Shown: positions 21,149 to 30,974, counted from the first letter of the stretch. The stretch is 64,000 nucleotides of DNA from Synechococcus sp. MEDNS5 (GCF_014279875.1 NZ_CP047952.1:2294001-2358000), one strand, 5' to 3'. Notes: a model not told the origin generated them from the sequence alone. Numbers and translations are program-made.

Positions 21149-22372
21149 GTGCACTGGCTAAAGAACTTCAACACGGTGACTGCAGGCTCCTTAGCAATCC
21201 TGCTGACCAGCTGCACAAATTTCAAGGCGCCAACGACACTGTTCATCACTTTTGGTGCATCGCAGGAGCAGGAATTTTTTGAAAATGATACAGCAGATAT
21301 CAAGACCTTCCTTAACGAATACACTGAAACATTTCGGCGCTCTAATCCAAACATAAACATTGCCTACATCACCTATAAATCAAACAATTTTATCAGCCAG
21401 ATCAAACAAGACAGCGACCTTAATCTTGGGCCAGACCTTGTCATCACAGACCAATATTTAGCGACTACATTGCTAAAAAATGGCCTCACCACACCACTCC
21501 CAAACAAACAAAATTTTGATACATTTTACAATTCACGCATCCAGACGTTTGCGCAAATAAAAGGAGAATACACGTTTGCTCCATGGCTGGTTGATACACA
21601 AATTGCATGCTTTAACAAGTCAAAGATAGGGAACTCTCCGGGAACAATTGACGAGCTTGAAAAACTCAGTTCCAGTGGAAAAAAAATTGGACTTGCAAAG
21701 AATAGCTTTGAGATAGCCTGGTCAGCAGGTGCTCTAGGAGCCGTTTCTGAAATCAGCTCGGTTGGCAATCAGATCCCAACCAACCCAAACTATCCAGGTC
21801 TACGCAAATGGCTTCAATGGCTCCGACAAGCAGCCCTGTATAAGAACATCTCTTTCCATAAAGACAAGAGAGAACTGAGCACAAAGCTCAAAAAAAATGA
21901 GCTCGACTGGATAACATGCTCTGGCAGCCAACTTGAAGATCTCAAAAGAATAATGGGCAACAACCTTGGGATTGCCGCACTGCCCAATGGCACCATGTCA
22001 AAAGCATTTCCAAGGTACCTAATTTATGGTTTCGCATTGGGCAAAAACTCAAGTCGCACCCAACGAAAAACAGCAATTAAATACATCAAAACCTTGGTTA
22101 ACGTCATCGCACAGAGAAAGATTCAGCTCGACGATTTAGGACTCCTAGCAGCCAATCAAAACGTATCCATTCCACCTGAAATCTCAAAAATTCAATCCGC
22201 CATCAATACATCCTATAACAAGCAATGGCAGTCTTACTCGAAAGAGGAACCTGGACTACAAAGCTACGGAGAACGATATGGAGATCAAAGCAAAACAATT
22301 GCAGATCTTATTGATGGCTCTCTCGACGTCGATGAAGCCTTGAAAATCCTCACCACACCACAAACAAACTGA
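21149..22372 (+). CDS. Lipoprotein solute-binding protein, second copy of the SBP-MscS pair, AT-rich
   Basis: A 407-residue protein with GTG start, signal peptide and lipobox LLTSC (lipidated C22). It is homologous to the protein at 14568 through shared features: LGPDLVITDQ, LRKWLQWLRQAALYKN and a W-I-T-C-S-G-S-Q-L motif corresponding to W-I-S-C-W-S-S-Q-L. The genes are clearly poorer in GC than their surroundings and use many A/T-ending codons, so this copy was probably acquired or evolves differently. An MscS gene follows after only 5 bp. No importer components are adjacent. Confidence 0.82.
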   Translation: MHWLKNFNTVTAGSLAILLTSCTNFKAPTTLFITFGASQEQEFFENDTADIKTFLNEYTETFRRSNPNINIAYITYKSNNFISQIKQDSDLNLGPDLVITDQYLATTLLKNGLTTPLPNKQNFDTFYNSRIQTFAQIKGEYTFAPWLVDTQIACFNKSKIGNSPGTIDELEKLSSSGKKIGLAKNSFEIAWSAGALGAVSEISSVGNQIPTNPNYPGLRKWLQWLRQAALYKNISFHKDKRELSTKLKKNELDWITCSGSQLEDLKRIMGNNLGIAALPNGTMSKAFPRYLIYGFALGKNSSRTQRKTAIKYIKTLVNVIAQRKIQLDDLGLLAANQNVSIPPEISKIQSAINTSYNKQWQSYSKEEPGLQSYGERYGDQSKTIADLIDGSLDVDEALKILTTPQTN

Positions 22373-22377
22373 TCACC

Positions 22378-23625
22378 ATGGAGGCACTACAGACAGAGAT
22401 TGTGGGTTGGCTGGGCTACTTGGACAGGTGGAGCGTGAGCTGGCAGATCGCTTTTATCCTTGTTGTTGCGATTTCAGTTGCATTCACCCGCCGGACGACG
22501 ACACTCTTCAACAACAATCAACCCCTTGCCAATCTTGTTGGCCCTCTAACCCTAGTGGGCACGGGACTGCTTCTTGGGATCGTGCCAATCCCATCTGGCA
22601 TTGTTCTTCAGGTGGGGCTCTTCTGGGCACTCTTTAATACTGTCAGCTGGATTGAATCAAAACTAAAAATCAATAACCGCAAAAATCAACTTGCAGCGTT
22701 ACTCAGTAAAATCGCGAAGCCCGCAATATTGGTCTGGGCGATTACTTATTTTATCGCAAGACTCAGCAGCCTGTCGGCCATAAGCATTGTTGGAATAGGC
22801 AATTTTTCAAACACCGAGTTCGCCATCGGCAACACCTTTTTACTTGTCATTGGATTGTACTTAATCTTAGTAACGAGTCAAACTTTTGCAGCACTTACAG
22901 CCTATGTGATTCAACTAATCCTCAAATATGACGACCGAACGCGCAAACTACTTCAACCTCTTTTCCAGTATTTGATCATTGCCTGTGGCCTGGTAGCGCT
23001 TGCATTATGGGCAAATTTTGACAGCAGCACTCTGCTCGTTATCTTCGGCTCATTAAGCATTGGCCTGGGACTCGGGCTACAACAACCAGTCTTGAACTTT
23101 GTTACTGGAATCTGGCTCTTACTTGAGGGTTCTATCAAACCTGGCGAAGTTCTCATGATCGACAATGAACCTTGTCTGGTGAAGAAACTTGGCTTAAGGG
23201 TAATCTACCTAAGTAGACAGCGTGATGACGCGGAACTGCTGATTCCCAATCAAATCCTTTTTCAAGCGAAAGCGGAATCATTCACCGCAGGAGAAAATAA
23301 CAGACGAGAAACCATTGAAATTGGCGCCGCTTACCACCACGATCCCCAACTCATCATTGGCTTGCTGGAGGAGATTGCACAATCTCACGACCGGGTTCTC
23401 AAACAGCCGATGCCGAAAGCATTCACGATCGATTTTGCCGACTCATCAATCACCTACATACTCAAATTCTCTGTTCGCAATCCGCTTGATGCTTTGACAG
23501 TCAGCAGTGAACTGCGTCAGCAGATCTGGACTGCCTTCGAAGAGAATGACATCACCATTCCCTTTCCCCAGCGCCAGGTGTACCCCATGGAATGGCCTCC
23601 CAAGGACAAGAAAACGCTTGGCTGA
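22378..23625 (+). CDS. MscS-family channel, second copy of the SBP-MscS pair
   Basis: A 415-residue channel homologous to the gene at 15833: LSIGLGLGLQQPVLNFVTG pore region, then EGSIKPGEVLMIDNEPCLVKKLG and ELLIPNQILF. The C-terminal ending IPFPQRQVYPMEWPP matches IPFPQRQVYPMQWPP in the first copy. It starts 5 bp after the second solute-binding gene. The AT-rich composition is shared with that gene. It ends 17 bp from the convergent valS. Confidence 0.87.
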   Translation: MEALQTEIVGWLGYLDRWSVSWQIAFILVVAISVAFTRRTTTLFNNNQPLANLVGPLTLVGTGLLLGIVPIPSGIVLQVGLFWALFNTVSWIESKLKINNRKNQLAALLSKIAKPAILVWAITYFIARLSSLSAISIVGIGNFSNTEFAIGNTFLLVIGLYLILVTSQTFAALTAYVIQLILKYDDRTRKLLQPLFQYLIIACGLVALALWANFDSSTLLVIFGSLSIGLGLGLQQPVLNFVTGIWLLLEGSIKPGEVLMIDNEPCLVKKLGLRVIYLSRQRDDAELLIPNQILFQAKAESFTAGENNRRETIEIGAAYHHDPQLIIGLLEEIAQSHDRVLKQPMPKAFTIDFADSSITYILKFSVRNPLDALTVSSELRQQIWTAFEENDITIPFPQRQVYPMEWPPKDKKTLG

Positions 23626-23642
23626 CAAAGGCCAGGTCGAGA

Positions 23643-26420
23643 TCAGCTGAGGTCCGCCAAACGCTTGCGGGCCAAATCGGCCTGGGCCTGCTTCTCATCC
23701 AGGTTGGCCTGGCATTCCGCCACCACCTCTGGCGGGGCCTTGCCAGCGAAGTTGGGGTTGCCCAGCCGGCCTGCCAGTCCTTTGATCTCCTTCTCGGCCT
23801 TGGCGATGTCTTTTTCCAGGCGGCCCTTGAGCGCATCGAGATCCACAAGCCCTTCGATCGGCAACAGCACCTGCAGCTCACCGCTCACCCCCGCCAGGGC
23901 CTTGGCCACTGGAGCCGCATCAGCTTCCGCCGGCGTCATCACCGCAACCGACTCCGCCCGGGTCAACGCCGTGATGTCGGCCGTGCCCTTGGTGAGCACA
24001 GCCGCCAGCTCGCCGCGGCCGGTGACGAAGCGCACCGGCACCGATTGGGAGGGCTTGAGGCCCGCCACCGCCCGCAGGTTGCGCACCAAGCGGATAGCAC
24101 CGATCAGCTCCGCGAAGGACGCTTCCAAGGCATCATCCAGAGCGCTCTCATCCCGAGCCGGCCAGGACTGCAGGGCCAGGAAACTGGTCGCCGGTTCGCC
24201 GGTGACGCTGTGCCAGAGCTCCTCGGTGAGGTGGGGCATCAGCGGATGCAGCATCAGGTGCATCTGGCTGATCACCTTGGCCAGCACCTGCTTGGCCACC
24301 CGTTGATCAGCCAGGGCCTCGGCTGAGGGGTTCTCACCGGGATTGAGCCGGCGCTTGCTCAGCTCCAGATACCAGTCGCAAACGTCGTTCCAGGCGAACT
24401 CGTAGAGGCCCTTAGCCGCTTCACCCAATGCATAACTTCCATAACGCTCCGCCGTCTCCCGGTTCACCCTGGCTAGACGCGAGAGGATCCAACGGTCCGC
24501 CAACTGCAGGGCCTCAGGGATGGGCTCACCGAGTTGGGCCGGCGTCTCGCCGCCCAGGTTCATCAGGGCGAAGCGGGTGGCATTCCAGAGCTTGTTGGCA
24601 AAGTTGCGCGAGGCCTCCACGGTGGCGGAGGTGTCCTTTTTGCGGTCGTAATCCAGGCGGATGTCCTGACCCGCACCAGCCACTTCACGCACCAGGGCAA
24701 AACGCAAAGCATCGGTGCCGTAACGGTCGATCAGCAGCAGTGGATCGATGCCGTTGCCGGCGCTCTTGCTCATCTTGCGGTTCTGCTCATCCCGCACCAG
24801 GCCGTGGATGTAGACGTCCTGGAAGGGCATCGCGCCGGTGAAAGCGCCGGCCATCATCGTCATCCGGGCCACCCAGAAAAAGATGATGTCGAAGCCCGTC
24901 ACCAGGGTGCTGGTGGGGTACCAGCGCTGCAGATCAGCGCTGTCCGTATCGGGCCAACCCAGGGTGGAGAAGGGCCAGAGGCCACTGGAGAACCAGGTGT
25001 CGAGCACGTCTTCGTCCTGCTCGATCTGCGCCGCCGCGCCGTACTCCGCCTTGGCCTTCTCCAGGGCTTCGGCTTCGTTGCGGGCCACCACGTAAGGCGT
25101 GGTGTCGGTGTACTTGCCGCCGGTTTCGCTGATCACGAACCAGGCGGGGATGCGATGGCCCCACCAGAGCTGGCGGCTGATGCACCAGTCGCGGATGTCA
25201 GTGAGCCAGTCGCGATACACCTTCTCCCAGCGCTCGGGGATGAAGCGGGGATCCTGCTTCTCCAGCGCGTCGCGGCAACGGGCCGCCAGGGGCTCGGTTT
25301 TCACAAACCACTGGGTGGAGAGCAGAGGCTCCACCGGCACCTTGCCGCGATCGGAATAGGGAACGCTGTGGCGGTAGTCCTCCACTTTCACCAGCAACCC
25401 CAGCTCCTCCAAGCCGGCCACCACCGCCTTGCGGGCCTCGAAACGATCCAGCCCCTCGAACTGGCCCGCCTCCTTGTTCATCGTGCCGTTCTTGCGCATC
25501 ACCGTGATCTGGGGCAGACCGTGGCGCTGGCCGATGGCGAAATCGTTGGGGTCGTGGGCCGGCGTCACCTTGACGCAGCCGGTGCCGAAGTCTTTTTCCA
25601 CATGGTCGTCGGCCACGATCGGAATCTCCCGGCCCACGAACGGCAGCGTCAGGGTCTGTCCCACCAGGTGGGCATAGCGCTGGTCGGTGGGGTTCACCGC
25701 CACCGCCGTGTCGCCCAGCATCGTTTCGGGCCGGGTGGTGGCCACCTCCAGATGGCCTTCGCCGCTGCTGAGGGGATAGCGGAAATGCCAGAGATGACCA
25801 TCCACCTCCTTCATCTCCACTTCCAGATCGCTCACCGCCGAACCGGAGGCAGGGCACCAGTTCACCAGGTATTCACCGCGGTAAATCAAACCCTGCTCGT
25901 GCAAGCGCACGAAGGCCTCTTTCACCGCCTCGCTCAGGCCCTCATCAAGGGTGAAGCGCTGACGTTTCCAATCAACGGAATACCCGAGCCGCCGCAGCTG
26001 GCCAACGATCCGCCCACCGCTCTCGGCCTTCCATTGCCAGGCCCGCTCCAGGAACGCGTCGCGGCCCTGATCGTGGCGGGTCTTTCCTTCCTCCTTGAGC
26101 TGCTTCTCAAGGATCGTCTGCACTGCAATCGAGGCGTGGTCGGTGCCGGGCAGGCAGAGCACGTTCTTTCCAGCCAGGCGCTGATAGCGCACGATCGTAT
26201 CGATCAGGGCCGTGTTGAAGGCATGGCCCATGTGCAGGCTGCCGGTCACGTTCGGTGGCGGGATCACCACCGAGAACGGTTCACCAGGCGCATTGGGGTC
26301 GGGATGAAAGGCTCCCTGGCTCTCCCAGGCCTGTTGCCAGCGCGCTTCCGTACCAACCGGGTCGTAGGTCTTGGCCAGTTCGGGCACGGAAGCGGTGCGA
26401 TGCGTGGGCCATGCTCGCAA
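23643..26420 (-). CDS. valS: Valyl-tRNA synthetase
   Basis: A 925-residue class I synthetase with the HIGH-like motif LHMGHAF, the CP1 editing domain ([18 protein letters not shown]), the KMSKS motif RKMSKSAGN, an anticodon-binding domain and the C-terminal coiled coil ([19 protein letters not shown]). It charges tRNA-Val and edits mischarged threonine. Coincidentally its tRNA-Val(UAC) substrate is the island insertion target at 38298. Full length; start ATG 26420. Confidence 0.97.
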   Translation of the reverse strand: MRAWPTHRTASVPELAKTYDPVGTEARWQQAWESQGAFHPDPNAPGEPFSVVIPPPNVTGSLHMGHAFNTALIDTIVRYQRLAGKNVLCLPGTDHASIAVQTILEKQLKEEGKTRHDQGRDAFLERAWQWKAESGGRIVGQLRRLGYSVDWKRQRFTLDEGLSEAVKEAFVRLHEQGLIYRGEYLVNWCPASGSAVSDLEVEMKEVDGHLWHFRYPLSSGEGHLEVATTRPETMLGDTAVAVNPTDQRYAHLVGQTLTLPFVGREIPIVADDHVEKDFGTGCVKVTPAHDPNDFAIGQRHGLPQITVMRKNGTMNKEAGQFEGLDRFEARKAVVAGLEELGLLVKVEDYRHSVPYSDRGKVPVEPLLSTQWFVKTEPLAARCRDALEKQDPRFIPERWEKVYRDWLTDIRDWCISRQLWWGHRIPAWFVISETGGKYTDTTPYVVARNEAEALEKAKAEYGAAAQIEQDEDVLDTWFSSGLWPFSTLGWPDTDSADLQRWYPTSTLVTGFDIIFFWVARMTMMAGAFTGAMPFQDVYIHGLVRDEQNRKMSKSAGNGIDPLLLIDRYGTDALRFALVREVAGAGQDIRLDYDRKKDTSATVEASRNFANKLWNATRFALMNLGGETPAQLGEPIPEALQLADRWILSRLARVNRETAERYGSYALGEAAKGLYEFAWNDVCDWYLELSKRRLNPGENPSAEALADQRVAKQVLAKVISQMHLMLHPLMPHLTEELWHSVTGEPATSFLALQSWPARDESALDDALEASFAELIGAIRLVRNLRAVAGLKPSQSVPVRFVTGRGELAAVLTKGTADITALTRAESVAVMTPAEADAAPVAKALAGVSGELQVLLPIEGLVDLDALKGRLEKDIAKAEKEIKGLAGRLGNPNFAGKAPPEVVAECQANLDEKQAQADLARKRLADLS

Positions 26421-26429
26421 AGCGACGCA

Positions 26430-27068
26430 TCAGGCTCGGGAGAGACGCTCAAGAAAAGCCTGATAAGACCCGGCGTTGATCCAGCCCGTGGCAATGGTTT
26501 TGCTGGCGGTGGTGTTCACTCGCCCCCGGTGAATGTGAGACGGTCCAGCAGGGAAAATCACGAGCTTGCCCCGCTCGGCGGCTTCGTGATGGTGCTGCCA
26601 GTGGAACTCAGTGCCAGCCTCAGGCACGCTGTCGCAATAAAGGATCCAAGCGAGAACACGGTGCACCGGCTCGGTGGCCTCATTGCTGATCGTCCAGTCG
26701 CAATGCCACTGCCGGAAACCCTCTCCAGGGGCATAGCGCTGAAGATTGAAGATCGGGAGCACGAAAAGCTCCTGATCCGGACACACCTGACGAAAGAGGG
26801 GCCGTTCCTTGAGGTACTGCGCAAGGGCTGCCGTCACCCCGCGCACGATCACCTCGGCGAGGGCATAGGCATCGGGATCACTGCGATCAATGGCGACCAG
26901 GCTGATGTCGGTGGACACCTTGGCAGGCTCGTCGCCACCGCCTGGCCCGAAGGCCACGCCAGGCCGTTGCAAGTCTTTGCGGCGATCAAAGAACGCCATC
27001 ACACCATCGGCGACGGCCTCGTAGCCGGCATTGCGGTAGGAGGCGATCAAGGAGACCTGTTCAATCAC
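26430..27068 (-). CDS. 2OG-Fe(II) oxygenase family protein
   Basis: A 212-residue protein with the HxD motif in WHCDW and a distal histidine in HIHRG, followed by the arginine/basic pattern expected for 2-oxoglutarate binding. The order fits the prolyl-4-hydroxylase-like double-stranded beta-helix fold. Substrate unknown. It overlaps the upstream gene by 8 bp, so both are probably made from one transcript, and it is followed closely by valS on the same strand. Confidence 0.8.
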   Translation of the reverse strand: MIEQVSLIASYRNAGYEAVADGVMAFFDRRKDLQRPGVAFGPGGGDEPAKVSTDISLVAIDRSDPDAYALAEVIVRGVTAALAQYLKERPLFRQVCPDQELFVLPIFNLQRYAPGEGFRQWHCDWTISNEATEPVHRVLAWILYCDSVPEAGTEFHWQHHHEAAERGKLVIFPAGPSHIHRGRVNTTASKTIATGWINAGSYQAFLERLSRA

Positions 27069-27519
27069 GGCAGGCCTCCCAGGGAATGGCCACCACCGCC
27101 TCCAGCTGCTGCCAACGCCCCTGGTCCTGCACCACTCTGGGGATCAGCGCCACTCTCTCAAGTGCCCGCTGGAGGCGATCGGGAGCCAGAACCGAGGGAT
27201 TTCCTGGATCGAGGGAAAGAAGCAACACCTGTTGCTCAGCCGGATCCGCCAGAACCTGAAGTTCAAGATCAGGCAGCTCCCTTTCAAAAAACGTGCGCCG
27301 TAAGCGCGATGTGATTCGTTCACCCAGAGCAGCGGCGAAATGCTCCAGGCTTTCGCTGTCACCGGCAAGGCCGCAGTTCAGGGCCAGCCAAATCATCAGT
27401 TTGGCCCAGCTGTCCACCGTCCAGAGCGGCTGAAAACTCTCGCGGTTCTGTCGGATCAGCTCACCGAGGGCGAAATCAACAAGAGTGCCCTGGAGCTGTT
27501 CGGAATCCGGTAAACCCAT
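27061..27519 (-). CDS. Conserved hypothetical protein upstream of the oxygenase
   Basis: A 152-residue soluble protein starting at ATG 27519. It is helical at the N-terminus (WAKLMIWLALNCGLAGDSESLEHFAAALGERI) and has a beta-rich second half with DLELQVLADPAEQQVLLLSLD. No motif I can name. Its 8-bp overlap with the 2OG oxygenase suggests a joint function. Confidence 0.65.
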   Translation of the reverse strand: MGLPDSEQLQGTLVDFALGELIRQNRESFQPLWTVDSWAKLMIWLALNCGLAGDSESLEHFAAALGERITSRLRRTFFERELPDLELQVLADPAEQQVLLLSLDPGNPSVLAPDRLQRALERVALIPRVVQDQGRWQQLEAVVAIPWEACRD

Positions 27520-27586
27520 CCTGATGCTCAGCTAAAGACATCCTGCTCCCCGGAGGTCAGACTGGTGCAGCGCGCTGAGCCTGACG

Positions 27587-27844
27587 ATGACCCTGGATCT
27601 CAACGACCCCGAACTCGAATTCTCGGATCTGGTGTACGCCTATCAGAGCTGGGTGATGGCAGTGATCAACGACGAGAAACTGGACAGCGAGGACACCCTT
27701 CTCACAGACGAGATCACCGAAGATGCCCTGAATTCGATGCGCTTTCTTCCCGGTGAAGTGACCAGTGCCATCGAAACCTCTCTGGCAAGGGTCTACGACG
27801 TGGATGCCGACGAACTGGCAGGGCTGCTGTTCCCCGAGGACTGA
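27587..27844 (+). CDS. Small acidic conserved hypothetical protein
   Basis: An 85-residue, strongly acidic protein. ATG 27587 begins MTLDLNDPELEFSDLVYAYQ; the rest is helical with a YDVDADELAGLLF ending. Composition and phase fit a real gene between two well-placed neighbours. It is divergent from the hypothetical at 27061 and 41 bp upstream of the SDR gene. Function unknown. Confidence 0.7.
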   Translation: MTLDLNDPELEFSDLVYAYQSWVMAVINDEKLDSEDTLLTDEITEDALNSMRFLPGEVTSAIETSLARVYDVDADELAGLLFPED

Positions 27845-27885
27845 TCCGACCAGCGAGACTGACCCTGTGCTGACACTCCCGCACC

Positions 27886-28806
27886 ATGGGTTGGACTACC
27901 GAAGACATACCTGATCAGCGAGGTCGGGTCGCCCTGGTCACCGGGGCGAACAGCGGCCTTGGGCTGGAAACCACGCGGGCACTGATCGGCCGTGGCTGCA
28001 CCGTGCTGATGGCCTGCCGCAGCGCACGCAAGGGTGAAGCAGCCCGTGCCCAACTGCTGGGAGCAGGCACTGCCGGTCTGGATCTTCTCGAGCTGGATCT
28101 CTCGGATCTGAACAGCGTGGCGAGCTGCGCGAGGGATGTGGCGGACCGGTACGGACGGCTGGATCTTCTGATCAACAACGCCGGACTGATGGCGCCTCCA
28201 CGCATGCTCAGCCGCCAAGGCTATGAACTGCAATTTGGTGTGAATCATCTGGGTCACTTCGCCTTAACTCAGGCGCTGCTGCCCTTGATGAACGACCGCC
28301 CGCATGCGCGGGTTGTCACCGTGACCTCCGGCGCCCAGTATTTCGGAGTGATGGCCTGGGACGACCTCCAGGGAGAGCAGCGCTACGACCGCTGGAAGGC
28401 CTATTCCCAAAGCAAGCTCGCCAATGTGATGTTTGCTTTGGAACTGAATCAGCGGCTGCAGGCCTCCGGAAGTGCGGTGCGATCCCTCGCAGCCCACCCC
28501 GGACTGGCACGCACCAATTTGCAACCGGTGTCGGTGGCCGCCACGGGAGCCTGGCAGGAAGCCCTGGCCTATCGGCTGATGGATCCTTTCTTCCAGAGCG
28601 CTGCCCAGGGAGCCCTGCCCCAGCTTTATGCCGCCACGGCAAGCGATGCCCAGGGCGGTGAGCACTACGGCCCAAGCCAGCTGGGCGGACTGCGCGGTTC
28701 TCCCAAACAACAGCCGGTGGCCCGTGCCGCCAAGGATCAAAGCCAGCGACAACGCCTCTGGACAGTGAGTGAATCACTGACTGAACACCACAGCGCTGCA
28801 GTGTGA
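27886..28806 (+). CDS. Short-chain dehydrogenase/reductase
   Basis: A 306-residue SDR with the NADP-type motif TGANSGLG (19-26), the NNAG motif (LLINNAGLM) and the catalytic Tyr173 and Lys177 in YSQSK. Length and sequence style resemble the retinol dehydrogenase/protochlorophyllide oxidoreductase-like group, but the conserved cysteines of true POR are not evident, so only the SDR class is claimed. Its stop overlaps the possible GTG start of the Fur-family gene. Confidence 0.85.
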   Translation: MGWTTEDIPDQRGRVALVTGANSGLGLETTRALIGRGCTVLMACRSARKGEAARAQLLGAGTAGLDLLELDLSDLNSVASCARDVADRYGRLDLLINNAGLMAPPRMLSRQGYELQFGVNHLGHFALTQALLPLMNDRPHARVVTVTSGAQYFGVMAWDDLQGEQRYDRWKAYSQSKLANVMFALELNQRLQASGSAVRSLAAHPGLARTNLQPVSVAATGAWQEALAYRLMDPFFQSAAQGALPQLYAATASDAQGGEHYGPSQLGGLRGSPKQQPVARAAKDQSQRQRLWTVSESLTEHHSAAV

Positions 28807-29210
28807 GACCAACGACGATGGAACGGGGAAATGCTGGCCGTGATCGCCAGCTGAAACTGCTGGAGCAACTGCAACGCTCCGAACAGGAAATGACGGGCCA
28901 GCAGCTTCATCGCTGCCTCCAGGACAAACCTGGAGCGATGGGACTGGCCACGGTGTACCGGAACCTGCGCCAGCTGCAGCGCCAAGGGAAAGTGCGCTGT
29001 CGTCATCTGCCCACGGGTGAAGCTCTCTATGCACCAGTGGAGCGAGATCATCATCACCTCACCTGTGTGGACTGCGGCAAGACCGAACGTCTTGAGCACT
29101 GCCCGATCCACGGCCTGAACGTGGAGGCTCCGGAAGCGGAAGATTTCGATGTGATCTTCCACACCCTGGAATTTTTCGGGCTCTGCCACAGCTGCCGAGA
29201 CAGTCGCTGA
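28803..29210 (+). CDS. Fur-family transcriptional regulator
   Basis: A 135-residue protein with GTG start at 28803 overlapping the previous stop (ATG at 28818 is possible). The winged-helix N-domain has MGLATVYRNLRQLQRQGKV. The HHHLTCVDCGK sequence and the late CHSC pair form the two CxxC structural zinc sites. The HHH segment is the regulatory metal site of Fur/Zur/PerR proteins. Which metal it senses cannot be assigned. It ends 26 bp before the island's left repeat. Confidence 0.9.
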   Translation: MRPTTMERGNAGRDRQLKLLEQLQRSEQEMTGQQLHRCLQDKPGAMGLATVYRNLRQLQRQGKVRCRHLPTGEALYAPVERDHHHLTCVDCGKTERLEHCPIHGLNVEAPEAEDFDVIFHTLEFFGLCHSCRDSR

Positions 29211-29236
29211 GAACCCAGTGACACGCTGAATTCAAG

Positions 29237-29282
29237 TGGGCGATACTGGGATCGAACCAGTGACAATCTCCTTGTAAGGGAG
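29237..29282 (-). repeat. Left attachment repeat: 3' fragment of tRNA-Val
   Basis: 46 bases exactly matching 38298-38343. It covers the anticodon arm, variable loop, T arm and acceptor 3' strand of tRNA-Val, but not its 5' half, so it is not a functional tRNA. Confidence 0.95.
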
Positions 29283-29372
29283 AAAATTTCACAGTCCTAG
29301 CAAGCGATTTTCAAGCTATGACTGGGCTCTTGGATATAGAGGGCGCCCTAGGAACCCCCCTGAAATGCCAAT

Positions 29373-29420
29373 AGTGGTCCCGTTTTAGGGGGCGGGACCA
29401 CTTACAAGGTGGGACCACTT
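29373..29420. repeat. Left cluster of the 10-bp motif AGTGGTCCCG (three copies)
   Basis: AGTGGTCCCG at 29373-29382 on plus, CGGGACCACT at 29393-29402 and GGGACCACTT at 29411-29420. The first two form an inverted pair. The same 10-mer recurs three times near the integrase end (38188-38237). This is the expected position of recombinase arm-type sites. The rest of 29283-29660 holds no convincing gene. Confidence 0.7.
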
Positions 29421-29667
29421 TGCAATCGACCGACTGCCTACAAGGCAGTTGCTCCCTCTTTTGCATCCAATCGGTTCAGTACCTCGCTTCCATGAGCCGC
29501 TTGCTGTTCTCCGCCATGTAGGCCATGAGTAGGCTTAGGGATAGCAGCTGCAAAGCGATCTCTCTCGTAACAAAAGGTCCGTAGACCAACTTTTCCATTC
29601 CCTCAATTCATTACTGGCATCAACTTCGCCTAAGGAGTGGGTTGATTGCATCCACCAACTGGGTAGG

Positions 29668-29695
29668 CAATAAAAAACCCGCCATAGCTGACGGG
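29668..29695 (-). terminator. Rho-independent terminator downstream of 29729 gene
   Basis: On minus the hairpin CCCGTC-AGCTAT-GGCGGG is followed by TTTTTTATTG. It lies after the stop of the 29729-30079 gene. It is one member of the island's terminator family. Confidence 0.65.
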
Positions 29696-29728
29696 ACTGA
29701 ATGTTCAGTCGGGAGATTGATAGCAAAA

Positions 29729-30079
29729 CTAGTATTGAGTATTTATTAGCCAATCAAAGACTATTGAATATTCTTGTCTAAGCCTAAACATGTATGACTG
29801 AACTGCAACAATGCATACATCTTCTAGTCTTCCTCCAAATATATCGTCATCAAGGTGAAGAAGTTCGTTGTCAGAACTGAGCTGGTATTCGTCGGTACAC
29901 CTTTCTCCCATATTTTCTTTGCACCATGCTGGACCCAAGGCTGATGTCTTGAATTCATGCTCCCATAACCGCTGCCTGACTTTTCTTATGACAATAAGCA
30001 GAGATTCCCACTCTTGACATTCCTCTGAGGTGTCAAATCTTCGACCGTCTTCACTGATGAAAATACTTTGCTCAATCAT
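29729..30079 (-). CDS. Island hypothetical protein
   Basis: 116 residues from ATG 30079 beginning MIEQSIFISEDGRRFDTSEE. The frame is open to 30178, but the upstream part lies in repeat sequence (TCGGGAGATTGATAGC, 30109-30124), so 30079 is preferred. It is acidic and helical, with two tryptophans and several cysteines. No known domain. A terminator follows. The ISEDGRRFDT beginning looks like small proteins seen in marine cyanobacteria and cyanophages, but I cannot name it. Confidence 0.5.
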   Translation of the reverse strand: MIEQSIFISEDGRRFDTSEECQEWESLLIVIRKVRQRLWEHEFKTSALGPAWCKENMGERCTDEYQLSSDNELLHLDDDIFGGRLEDVCIVAVQSYMFRLRQEYSIVFDWLINTQY

Positions 30080-30348
30080 TTGACTATGGAGTAAAAGAAG
30101 TAAGTTTGTCGGGAGATTGATAGCGACACATAACGCCCCCTGCTTTTCCCTTGCGGGTTTTGTATAGCTTTCAGCCATAAGGCTTCAGGCTTCCCGACTT
30201 TTTTTCAATTACTGTTTCTGTAAAGCATTTCTGCAGTCCAAGAACCAATTTCAGAGTTTGGCATATGGTTTGACTCATTATGAAATGCGCTCGCCCATCC
30301 CTTAATGCCAGGGATATTGTTAATCAGTTTTCTTGCATTATGTTTGCC

Positions 30349-30552
30349 TCACGCAATTGGATAGCCTGCCTTCTCAGTTTTTTCCGATGTGGTCGTATAC
30401 CCATTTGTCACATAAACTGTTGAATCACCGTCATTGGCAAGTAGCTGTTTATTATTTTTTAGGTCAACCCAGACGCTTGCATCAGCAGGAACAGGAATTA
30501 AAAATGAACCACCAATAACAGCAGCGATAGCGACAAAAGCAGAAAGTTTCAT
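30349..30552 (-). CDS. Small secreted protein
   Basis: 67 residues from ATG 30552. A clean signal peptide (MKLSAFVAIAAVIGGSFLIP, then VPADAS) is followed by a mature part of about 41 residues beginning VWVDLKNNKQLL. The signal peptide indicates export. No family recognised. Confidence 0.65.
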   Translation of the reverse strand: MKLSAFVAIAAVIGGSFLIPVPADASVWVDLKNNKQLLANDGDSTVYVTNGYTTTSEKTEKAGYPIA

Positions 30553-30734
30553 TTAATTCAGGTGTTGTGTGAGGGTCGCCCCCCGATGTATTCACCATCG
30601 CACTTTTGCATCGTTACACCCTCCCCCAACTGGGGGATTTATTTTCCCGATTTCAGCCGCCTCTATCCCCCAGTTGAGTTAATGCTGCAAGACGTGGCAT
30701 TGCTTGCGACACAGGTGCTGCAGAGGTTGCGTTG

Positions 30735-30926
30735 ATGGCAAGGCGCAGGCATAAGCGCGACCCCAAGACGCAGGAATTAACGACGGGGCAATGGGAAGGC
30801 GTACGGAAGCAATGGCAGCTTGATGCCAAGCGACCTGACACGCCTGCTGCACGGAGACGCTGCAGGCAGCTCATTGAGCTTGGACCTGCATATGTGAGCT
30901 GGGATGAGCTGACAGGAAGGCAATAA
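30735..30926 (+). CDS. Small basic hypothetical protein
   Basis: 63 residues from ATG 30735 (TTG 30732 directly before). Strongly basic: MARRRHKRDPKTQELTTGQW, then a helical segment with arginine and leucine. An opposite-strand frame (30653-30964) also exists but looks less protein-like. Possibly nucleic-acid binding by charge. Its 3' end runs into the minus-strand terminator at 30921. Confidence 0.45.
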   Translation: MARRRHKRDPKTQELTTGQWEGVRKQWQLDAKRPDTPAARRRCRQLIELGPAYVSWDELTGRQ

Positions 30927-30947
30927 AAAACCCCGCTTATGGCGGGG
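30921..30947 (-). terminator. Rho-independent terminator of the DUF3303-like gene
   Basis: On minus, CCCCGCCATAAGCGGGG is followed by TTTTTTATTG. It lies 28 bases after the stop of the gene at 30975. Confidence 0.8.
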
Positions 30948-30974
30948 TAGGGCCAGCTCCTCAATCTGAATTAA

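Noticed and set aside
24534-27314. 926-residue open frame antisense to valS and the oxygenase
   Set aside because: It is a GC-driven shadow: valS on the other strand has all synthetase motifs, and the antisense translation shows only low-complexity His/Gly/Ala/Val sequence.
28803-29210. Specific call as Fur, Zur or PerR
   Set aside because: The metal site residues visible do not separate these subfamilies by eye.
29237-29282. A second tRNA gene
   Set aside because: Only the 3' 46 bases are present; the D arm and acceptor 5' strand are missing, so it is an attachment repeat.
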